From assembly GCA_009926195.1 (NCBI GenBank), contig RFPK01000042.1, positions 1-11,039 on the forward strand: a stretch of DNA of 11,039 nt, in the 5' to 3' direction. This stretch comes from Synechococcaceae bacterium WB4_1_0192. Lineage in GTDB: Bacteria; Cyanobacteriota; Cyanobacteriia; PCC-6307; Cyanobiaceae. This document shows positions 7,136 through 11,039 of the stretch, in pieces. Below the pieces are notes generated by a model, which did no database searches, had not been told where the DNA came from, and saw only the letters and a list, made by a program, of their open reading frames with translations. Position numbers and translations under genes: made by a program. Positions within the stretch are counted from its first letter, which is position 1, and each line of letters starts with the position of its first letter.

Positions 7136-7515
7136 CCCCTTCTCCCCAACTGCGGGCCCTGCGCGGGGCAACCACCGCCAGCGCCAACACCAGCGAGGCC
7201 ATTGCCGAGGCCGTGGCGGAACTGCTCGATGCCCTCGTTCAGCGCAACACCCTGGCGGGCCAGCAGGTGCTGTCGGTGACCTTCTCGGTGACGACGGACC
7301 TGGATGCCTGCTTTCCCGCCGCGATCGCCCGCCGCCGGCCAGGCTGGGACGCCGTGGCCCTGCTCGACTGCCAGCAGATGGCCGTGGCCGGCGACCTGCC
7401 ACGCTGCATCCGCCTGCTGGCCCACGCCTGGCTGGCGGATGGTCAGCCGGTGCGCCATGCCTATCTGCGCGAGGCCGCCCGCCTGCGGCCGGACCTGGCC
7501 GATCCAGCCAGCTAA
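7132..7515 (+). CDS. aroH: Chorismate mutase, AroH (trimeric) class
   Basis: A 127-residue monofunctional chorismate mutase that converts chorismate to prephenate in phenylalanine and tyrosine synthesis in the cytosol. It aligns without gaps to remembered Bacillus subtilis AroH with an offset of 4 through Arg90. RALRGATT gives Arg11 (Arg7 in Bacillus), FPAAIARR gives Arg67 (Arg63), and LPRCIR gives Arg94 (Arg90). After a one-residue gap, VRHAYLREAARLRPDL gives Tyr111 (Tyr108). At the site of catalytic Glu78 there is Gln82, while the Cys75 position is Asp79, so the active-site carboxylate appears to have moved. The ATG at 7132 gives the family's usual length and overlaps the sppA stop as ATGA, indicating coupling to sppA, with which it has no obvious shared function. 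The gene carries a HIP1 octamer at 7321-7328. Confidence 0.93.
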   Translation: MTPSPQLRALRGATTASANTSEAIAEAVAELLDALVQRNTLAGQQVLSVTFSVTTDLDACFPAAIARRRPGWDAVALLDCQQMAVAGDLPRCIRLLAHAWLADGQPVRHAYLREAARLRPDLADPAS

Positions 7516-7538
7516 GCGAGCGGGTCCTTCACCTGCCA

Positions 7539-7563
7539 GCTGGCCGGCCGCCCACCGGCCGGC
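7539..7563 (+). terminator. GC-rich hairpin after aroH
   Basis: A 9-bp stem (one G-U pair) with a 7-base loop: arms 7539-7547 and 7555-7563, core GGCCGG/CCGGCC. It lies 24 bases after the aroH stop and may end or stabilise the sppA-aroH transcript. No run of Ts follows, so a classic intrinsic terminator is not supported, and strong stems arise easily in DNA this GC-rich. Confidence 0.4.
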
Positions 7564-7571
7564 GGGGGAGC

Positions 7572-7616
7572 CGGCAACGCTGCCGAGAATGGAATCAGGC
7601 CAGAGATCCTCGGCCT
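7572..7616 (+). other. Two further hairpins in the leader of the 83-residue gene
   Basis: A 5-bp stem CGGCA/TGCCG with a 4-base loop (7572-7585) is followed by a longer one at 7597-7616. The second has AGGCC pairing GGCCT and, past a single bulged A, GAG pairing CTC around a 3-base loop. With the hairpin at 7539 they make the 153-base spacer unusually foldable. They could be leader structure, a small RNA, or chance. Confidence 0.3.
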
Positions 7617-7656
7617 CCTCACACACATCACATGCTTTTCCAACGCACGCTACATG

Positions 7657-7664
7657 AAGGAGGG
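7657..7664 (+). promoter_or_regulatory. Strong Shine-Dalgarno deciding the start of the 83-residue gene
   Basis: AAGGAGGG lies here, with its AGGAGG core exactly 5 bases before the ATG at 7669. The earlier in-frame ATG at 7654 precedes this motif and would translate it as coding sequence, so 7669 is the better start. No other gene in the window has so complete a ribosome-binding site. Confidence 0.75.
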
Positions 7665-7668
7665 TGGC

Positions 7669-7920
7669 ATGCTGTCGCGCACCCGCTGCGAGAAGCGGAT
7701 CCCCGCCACGGTGGAGGTGACCAAGGACGGCAGCGCCATTGAGATCTTCCCCGACACTCCCGTGCCTGTGGGCAAGACGATCGGCGTCTACATGACCCTC
7801 TTCAACCCGTTCAACGCCGGCATGTATCAGTTCAACGCCCTGGCCCAGGCGCCTGGCGATGTGCCGATCTCCGGCTATCTGGGCAGCTGGCTGATCCAGA
7901 TCGATCCCCCCAGCAACTGA
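7669..7920 (+). CDS. Small protein of unknown function (83 residues)
   Basis: I do not recognise this protein. It is 83 residues, starting MLSRTRCEKRIPATVEV, with a single Cys at 7. It has no signal peptide, clear TM helix or metal motif. Alternating hydrophobic and polar residues (IPATVEV, AIEIFPD, TIGVYMTLFNPF, MYQFNALAQ, SWLIQIDPPS) suggest a small beta-rich fold. It is very likely real: about 90 percent of its codons end in G or C, like the neighbouring genes, and it has the best Shine-Dalgarno in the window. It lies between aroH and rpmH, 153 bases after the former and 73 before the latter, with hairpins upstream, so it may be an independent unit. Another copy in related picocyanobacteria would confirm it. 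No function is proposed. Confidence 0.75.
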   Translation: MLSRTRCEKRIPATVEVTKDGSAIEIFPDTPVPVGKTIGVYMTLFNPFNAGMYQFNALAQAPGDVPISGYLGSWLIQIDPPSN

Positions 7921-7950
7921 GATCGAGCCGACCCCGGCCCCTCCGGCTGG

Positions 7951-7956
7951 TAGGTT
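7951..7956 (+). promoter_or_regulatory. Candidate -10 element for rpmH
   Basis: TAGGTT lies 37 bases before the rpmH ATG, in the 73-base gap after the 83-residue gene. The same hexamer is found before dciA (1826). No convincing -35 is seen, which is common in picocyanobacterial promoters. Weak call from position and the outer bases of the hexamer. Confidence 0.3.
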
Positions 7957-7993
7957 GGCCCATCGACATTGACGGCGCAGCCAAGACGGAGCC

Positions 7994-8131
7994 ATGACCA
8001 AACGCACCCTCGAAGGAACCAGCCGCAAGCGCAAGCGGGTGTCCGGTTTCCGTGTGCGCATGCGCAGCCACACCGGCCGCCGCGTGATCCGCTCCCGCCG
8101 CAAGCGGGGCCGTGCCCGCCTGGCTGTCTGA
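7994..8131 (+). CDS. rpmH: 50S ribosomal protein L34 (bL34)
   Basis: A 45-residue, very basic protein, MTKRTLEGTSRKRKRVSGFR and onward, ending RKRGRARLAV. It carries the bL34 hallmarks: TxR near the start, GFRxRMxxxxGRxVIxxRRxKGR-like spacing, and about a third Arg/Lys. L34 binds 23S rRNA in the large subunit. The ATG at 7994 gives the usual length, with GGAG ending 2 bases before the start as a poorly spaced Shine-Dalgarno. It is followed by rnpA, the near-universal bacterial order, with a terminator-like hairpin between them. Unlike many bacteria, no dnaA is seen next to it here. Certain. Confidence 0.97.
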   Translation: MTKRTLEGTSRKRKRVSGFRVRMRSHTGRRVIRSRRKRGRARLAV

Positions 8132-8141
8132 GCAGGCCCCT

Positions 8142-8162
8142 GGGCTGCCAACCAGGCAGCTT
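8142..8162 (+). terminator. Terminator-like hairpin between rpmH and rnpA
   Basis: GCTGCC (8144-8149) pairs perfectly with GGCAGC (8155-8160) around a 5-base loop, extended by two G-U pairs, and is followed by the pyrimidine-rich ttctccttac. It begins 10 bases after the rpmH stop. It probably acts as a partial terminator that keeps abundant L34 mRNA high relative to rnpA; an attenuator at this spot is known, from memory, in E. coli. Confidence 0.5.
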
Positions 8163-8205
8163 CTCCTTACGCCCCTGTCGCCGCAGTCCCGCAGCCCCTA
8201 CACCC

Positions 8206-8595
8206 ATGGTGCTTCCCCGGGATCAACGGCTGCGGGGGCGTTTTGTGTTCGACCGCCTTTACCAGAAGGGCAAGCGCCACCACGGCACCTGGATGGTGCT
8301 GCGCAGCCTCCGCGCCGAACCGGCGCTGCTGCGACCGGACCCCCGGGATCCCGATCCCAGCAGCGGCCGGGTGGCGGTGGTGGTCAGCAGCAAGGTGAGC
8401 AAGCGGGCGGTTCAACGCAACCGCCTGCGTCGCCTGCTGCACGATCAGCTGCGGCAGCGGCTTCGCCGGAACGCACCCCAGACGACGGGGCGCTGGTTGC
8501 TGATCTCCCTCAAGCCCGGCAGTGCCGAAGCCGATCCCCAGGCTCTGCTGAAAGAATGTTCCGAACTGCTCGCCAAGGAAGGGCTGACCCCATGA
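8206..8595 (+). CDS. rnpA: Ribonuclease P protein component
   Basis: A 129-residue basic protein, the RNase P subunit that helps the catalytic RNA (RnpB) bind and process tRNA 5' leaders. The N-terminus LPRDQRLRGRFVFDRLYQKG matches the family's opening (LxxxxRLRxxxxFxxxxxxG). RVAVVVSSKVSKRAVQRNRL (55-74) contains the RNR signature at Arg71-Asn72-Arg73, followed by RRLLHDQLR. Residues 37-54 carry an acidic, Pro-rich loop (RAEPALLRPDPRDPDPSSG), longer than in most homologues. The ATG at 8206 is chosen because the domain starts there. The frame is open upstream only through rpmH sequence in another frame. There is no Shine-Dalgarno. The stop overlaps the next gene's ATG by 4 bases, so the PH-domain protein is probably translated with it. 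Confidence 0.96.
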   Translation: MVLPRDQRLRGRFVFDRLYQKGKRHHGTWMVLRSLRAEPALLRPDPRDPDPSSGRVAVVVSSKVSKRAVQRNRLRRLLHDQLRQRLRRNAPQTTGRWLLISLKPGSAEADPQALLKECSELLAKEGLTP

Positions 8596-9050
8596 GTGCT
8601 GAGCCCCAGTCCCTGAAGCCCCCCGTGGCGCCAGGCGCCTCGGTCAATGAAGACGTGTTCTACGCCGGTGGGCCCGCCCGCGGCGACCTGATCACCAACC
8701 TGCTGTTCGGCCTCACCCTGATCGGCATCCCCTTCGCCGTGGCCGCCCTGGTGCGGGCCCTCTGGCTGCGCTTCCGCATCACCAGCCGCCGCGTTGAAGT
8801 CAGCGGCGGCTGGCTCGGCCGGGATCGCACCCAGGTGGTCTACAGCCAGATCCGCGAGGTGCGCTCCGCCCCCCGCGGCCTCGGCTTCTGGGGCGACATG
8901 GTGCTGGTGCTGAGCGACGGCATGAAGCTGGAGATGCGTGCCGTGCCCAACTACAAGGAGGCCGAGTCCTACATCCAGCAGCGCATGGCCGCCGCCCCCT
9001 CCAGCCAGACTGCCGACAAGACAGGGTTCGGTGGCAGCGCCGCCGCCTGA
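8592..9050 (+). CDS. PH-domain (bPH2/DUF304-like) membrane protein between rnpA and yidC
   Basis: A 152-residue protein with a soluble Pro-rich N-terminus (1-31), one strongly hydrophobic segment about 33-58 (NLLFGLTLIGIPFAVAALVR) and a PH-like domain about 59-135. The domain contains FRITSRRVEVSGGWLGRDRT, VVYSQIREVRS and the strand pair FWGDMVLVLSDG and KLEMRAVPN, then a terminal helix NYKEAESYIQQRM. This pattern fits the bacterial PH domain families. The tail is Ala/Gly/Ser-rich. It overlaps rnpA by ATGA and precedes yidC by 55 bases. In many bacteria this position is held by yidD, an insertion efficiency factor; this protein is unrelated in sequence. A role with YidC is suggested by position only. 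A small CTGA-loop hairpin straddles its stop codon (9042-9055). Confidence 0.85.
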   Translation: MSAEPQSLKPPVAPGASVNEDVFYAGGPARGDLITNLLFGLTLIGIPFAVAALVRALWLRFRITSRRVEVSGGWLGRDRTQVVYSQIREVRSAPRGLGFWGDMVLVLSDGMKLEMRAVPNYKEAESYIQQRMAAAPSSQTADKTGFGGSAAA

Positions 9051-9105
9051 GCGGCCCGCCTGACACACTGGCCCCACCAAACCTTCCCTCCGACGCCACC
9101 ACGCC

Positions 9106-10242
9106 GTGATCGGCTACATCTCCGACAACCTGCTGCTGCCGATCCTTGATTTCTTCTACGGATTGGTCCCGAGCTACGGGCTGGCGATCATCGCCCTCAC
9201 CGTGGTCATCCGGCTGGCCCTCTTCCCCCTGAGCGCCGGTTCGATCCGCAGCGCCCGCCGCATGCGCATCGCCCAGCCGGTGATGCAGAAGCGCCAGGCT
9301 GAAATCAAGGCCAAATACGCCAGCAACCCCCAGAAGCAGCAGGAAGAGCTGGGCAAGCTGATGCAGGAGTTCGGCAGCCCCCTCTCAGGCTGCCTGCCCC
9401 TGCTGGTCCAGATGCCGATCCTGTTCGCGCTGTTCGCGACCCTGCGGGGCTCACCGTTCGCCGATGTGCCCTACACCCTGAATCTCAAGGTGCTGCCCGC
9501 CGAGCAGATCGCAGCGGTCGAGCCCAAGCCGTTCAACAGTCCCAGCCACTCGATCTTCGTCACCGCCACCAACCATGTGCCGGTGATCGCCAGCCTGGAG
9601 AAGGGCGTCAAGCTGGGTGTGGGCGACACCGAAGCGGTGAGCCTGCACACCAAGGATGGCGCGAGCTTCACCTCCGTGCTGAGCGGCGTCGAGAACGGTG
9701 ACAGCTTCACCCCCAGCTGGAGCGTGACCAAGGGTGAAGGGGTGGTGAGCGTGGATCAGAACGGCATGATCCATGCCATCGCCCCCGGCGACGCCGTAGT
9801 GGAAGCCAAGATCCCTGGCCTGGCGGCCCGCAGCGGCTTCCTGTTCATCAAGGCCCTCGGCCAGGTGGGCTTCTACACCGACGGTGCCATCAACTGGGAC
9901 ATCGCCATCCTGGTGGCCGCCTTCGGCGCCAGCCTGTTCGTCAGCCAGATCCTCTCGGGCATGGGCATGCCCGCCAACCCGCAGCAGGCCACGGCCAACA
10001 AGATCACGCCCGTGATGATCACGGGCATGTTCCTGTTCTTCCCGCTGCCGGCCGGCGTTCTGCTCTACATGGTGATCGCCAACATCTTCCAGGCGGTCCA
10101 GACCTTCCTGCTCACCAGGGAGGCCCTGCCGGACAACCTGCAGGCCATCCTCGATCAGCAGCTGGCGGCAGAGGCCAAAACCGTCACCGCCACCGTGAGC
10201 GGCAGCAGCCGGCTGCCATTCGAACCGAAGGGAAAGAAGTGA
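9106..10242 (+). CDS. yidC: YidC/Oxa1/Alb3-family membrane protein insertase with Ig-like insert
   Basis: A 378-residue insertase that inserts and folds membrane proteins at the plasma and thylakoid membranes, alone or with SecYEG. The Oxa1 core begins at once, with no long periplasmic domain. SYGLAIIALTVVIRLALFPL (23-42) holds the conserved groove Arg36. The cytosolic helical hairpin follows (SARRMRIAQPVMQKRQAEIK to about 91), then GCLPLLVQMPILFALFATLR (95-114). Later come NWDIAILVAAFGASLFVSQI (263-282) and ITPVMITGMFLFFPLPAGVLLYMVIANI (300-327) with TM4-TM6. Between TM3 and TM4, residues about 165-250 add a soluble stretch with PSWSVTKGEGVVSVDQNG and AIAPGDAVVEAKI that looks like a Big_2-type Ig fold. 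The start is a GTG at 9106 with no Shine-Dalgarno. The C-terminus is basic (FEPKGKK). Certain for family. Confidence 0.96.
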   Translation: MIGYISDNLLLPILDFFYGLVPSYGLAIIALTVVIRLALFPLSAGSIRSARRMRIAQPVMQKRQAEIKAKYASNPQKQQEELGKLMQEFGSPLSGCLPLLVQMPILFALFATLRGSPFADVPYTLNLKVLPAEQIAAVEPKPFNSPSHSIFVTATNHVPVIASLEKGVKLGVGDTEAVSLHTKDGASFTSVLSGVENGDSFTPSWSVTKGEGVVSVDQNGMIHAIAPGDAVVEAKIPGLAARSGFLFIKALGQVGFYTDGAINWDIAILVAAFGASLFVSQILSGMGMPANPQQATANKITPVMITGMFLFFPLPAGVLLYMVIANIFQAVQTFLLTREALPDNLQAILDQQLAAEAKTVTATVSGSSRLPFEPKGKK

Positions 10243-10249
10243 GCTGACG

Positions 10250-10274
10250 CCGCAGCTGTGCCCCATGGCTGCGG
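10250..10274 (+). other. Hairpin between yidC and the DUF177 gene
   Basis: CCGCAGC (10250-10256) pairs perfectly with GCTGCGG (10268-10274) around an 11-base loop that holds the ATG at 10265, followed by ttccttcccc. It may be a weak terminator or processing site after yidC. It also argues against the ATG in its loop being the start of the next gene. Confidence 0.4.
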
Positions 10275-10306
10275 TTCCTTCCCCTGCGCCCGAAGTTCCC
10301 CTTGCC

Positions 10307-10855
10307 ATGACCCGCGGCGACGACCTCAGCCCCGTGCCCATTCAGGAGCTGAAGCTCCTCGCCGAAGGGCGTCGCTGGCAGGTGGAGCAGCACCTCAGTG
10401 AGCTCAGCAGCCTCACCCCCGTGCGCGGCAGTCTCAGCGCTCGGCATCGCGGCAACGTACTGGAGCTGGAGGGGGAAGCCAGCACCATCGTCACCCTCTG
10501 CTGCGACCGCTGCCTGCAGCATTACAACCACCGCCTCAGCTTCCGCAGCCATGAGCTGCTGTGGCTCGGGGAACAGGCCCGGCAGGCCGGTCTGGAGGCC
10601 GAGGTTCTGCTCAGCTCCGAAGGCGACCGCAGCGGTCTGCTCGGACTGGAGACCGACGAGCTCTGCGAAAGCATTGATCCCAGCGGCGCCTTCGAACCGG
10701 AGCACTGGGTGTTCGAGCAGTTGCACCTGCAGCTGCCGCTGGTGAACCGCTGCGGCGACGCCTGCCCCGGTCCACCGTCCGCCACCGGCAGCAGCCCACA
10801 ACCGATCGACCCACGCTGGGCTGCCCTGCAACGGCTGCAGCCGCCGTCGCCATGA
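10307..10855 (+). CDS. DUF177 (YceD-like) protein with two cysteine pairs
   Basis: A 182-residue cytosolic protein. PIQELKLLAEGRRWQVEQHL and the segment LTPVRGSLSARHRGNVLELE lead into IVTLCCDRCLQHY, with the Cys66-x2-Cys69 pair typical of DUF177. A later CGDAC (Cys149, Cys153) could complete a zinc site. Family knowledge: DUF177/YceD proteins are linked to 23S rRNA accumulation in bacteria and plastids. I chose the ATG at 10307, not the in-frame ATG at 10265. The 14 extra codons end in G or C only about half the time, against 17 of 18 just after 10307. The extra residues are Ala/Pro-rich, and the first ATG sits in a hairpin loop. The stop overlaps the next gene by ATGA. In many bacteria the homologue precedes rpmF, which is not seen here. 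Confidence 0.85.
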   Translation: MTRGDDLSPVPIQELKLLAEGRRWQVEQHLSELSSLTPVRGSLSARHRGNVLELEGEASTIVTLCCDRCLQHYNHRLSFRSHELLWLGEQARQAGLEAEVLLSSEGDRSGLLGLETDELCESIDPSGAFEPEHWVFEQLHLQLPLVNRCGDACPGPPSATGSSPQPIDPRWAALQRLQPPSP

Positions 10856-11039
10856 GCCAGGCCTGGGCCGACCATCTCGATCTGCTGATCCGCGCCCGCA
10901 CGCCGATCCTCTGGATCCGCAGCCAGGAGGAGGAGCGCTGCGCCACGCTGCTGAGCGCCGCCGCCCGCCGGCTCGGCAACCGAAGCCTGGCCCGCTGGGA
11001 CTTCATCGGTGGCCTGAGCGGCTGGCCCGGCCGCGACGG
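10852..11039 (+). CDS. AAA+ ATPase, Ycf46-like (partial, 5' end only)
   Basis: Only the first 62 codons are in the window: MSQAWADHLDLLIRARTPIL, then WIRSQEEERC and RSLARWDFIGGLSGWPGRD. I recognise this as the N-terminal domain of the cyanobacterial/plastid Ycf46-type AAA+ protein from its opening (DHLDLLIRARTPxLWIRSxEE) and the WDFxxGL segment. The Walker A and B motifs lie beyond the window edge, so ATPase function is inferred from the family. The start ATG overlaps the DUF177 stop as ATGA, so the two are probably co-translated. In cyanobacteria Ycf46 has been connected with inorganic carbon use and photosynthesis regulation (recollection, low certainty). Confidence 0.8.
   Translation, partial: MSQAWADHLDLLIRARTPILWIRSQEEERCATLLSAAARRLGNRSLARWDFIGGLSGWPGRD

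Noticed and set aside
6245..7402. Long minus-strand frame (385 codons) opposite sppA and aroH
   Set aside because: Fully antisense to two genes with intact catalytic motifs; the product has no recognisable domain.
7654..7668. ATG at 7654 as start of the 83-residue gene
   Set aside because: It would make the Shine-Dalgarno AAGGAGGG part of the coding sequence; the ATG at 7669 is ideally spaced from it.
6808..8151. Minus-strand frame of 447 codons spanning sppA to rpmH
   Set aside because: It crosses four plus-strand genes and their spacers; such long open frames are common in DNA this GC-rich, where stop codons are rare.
8112..8591. Long N-terminal extension of the PH-domain protein
   Set aside because: The extra 160 codons run through rnpA in another frame; the ATG at 8592 with its ATGA overlap starts the recognisable protein.
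9042..9055. Hairpin GCCGC-CTGA-GCGGC over the stop codon of the PH-domain gene as a terminator
   Set aside because: The stem is only 5 bp with no T run after it; short GC stems are expected by chance in this sequence.
9451..10341. Minus-strand frame of 296 codons opposite yidC
   Set aside because: Antisense shadow with a Gly/His/Glu-rich, domain-free product.
1..11039. Mobile element, CRISPR array, defence island, tRNA or rRNA
   Set aside because: No transposase or integrase frame, no regularly spaced repeats, no cloverleaf or rRNA-like stretch, and uniform composition and codon use throughout.

Overview
The window is high-GC (roughly two thirds G+C by eye), gene-dense DNA that reads as the chromosome of a unicellular picocyanobacterium of the Cyanobium / high-GC Synechococcus type. 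The main grounds are a Vipp1/IM30 gene with its extra C-terminal helix, a YidC of the marine-picocyanobacterial type, the order rpmH-rnpA-PH-domain gene-yidC-DUF177-Ycf46-like AAA+ gene, a glycosyltransferase resembling the cyanobacterial pterin glucosyltransferase, and two HIP1 octamers (GCGATCGC). I see no rRNA, tRNA, CRISPR array, insertion sequence or integrase, and no gap between genes longer than about 155 bases. The species call is an inference from remembered families; no search was run.

Layout. Bases 1-1749 (minus strand) run vipp1, thioredoxin, class I/II aminotransferase (cut by the window edge). The last two overlap by 14 bases. A 106-base divergent spacer leads to dciA (plus strand), a DUF721/DciA helicase-loader homologue with a C-terminal four-cysteine zinc ribbon. 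It converges on, and overlaps by 7 bases, a minus-strand block of eamA-type transporter, GT4 glycosyltransferase and GT39/ArnT-like membrane glycosyltransferase (6266 back to 2380). From 6323 everything is on the plus strand: sppA-aroH (4-base overlap), a structured 153-base spacer, an unrecognised 83-residue protein, rpmH, rnpA, a one-TM PH-domain protein, yidC, a DUF177 (YceD-like) protein and the start of a Ycf46-like AAA+ ATPase.

How they work together. The right half is a conserved translation and membrane-biogenesis neighbourhood: ribosomal protein L34, the RNase P protein, YidC insertase and a DUF177 protein implicated in 23S rRNA metabolism. A PH-domain membrane protein sits where many bacteria carry yidD. 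Vipp1 on the left is also a membrane-biogenesis protein but is in a separate unit. The three-gene minus-strand block in the middle looks like one co-directional unit with a glycan or glycosyl-metabolite theme.

There is no sign of a defence system or mobile element. The points most worth a second look are a relocated active-site carboxylate in AroH, an Ig-like (Big_2-type) insert inside YidC, the zinc ribbon on DciA, the PH-domain gene in the yidD slot, a terminator-like hairpin between rpmH and rnpA, and an orphan small gene that has the only strong Shine-Dalgarno in the window behind a hairpin-rich leader.
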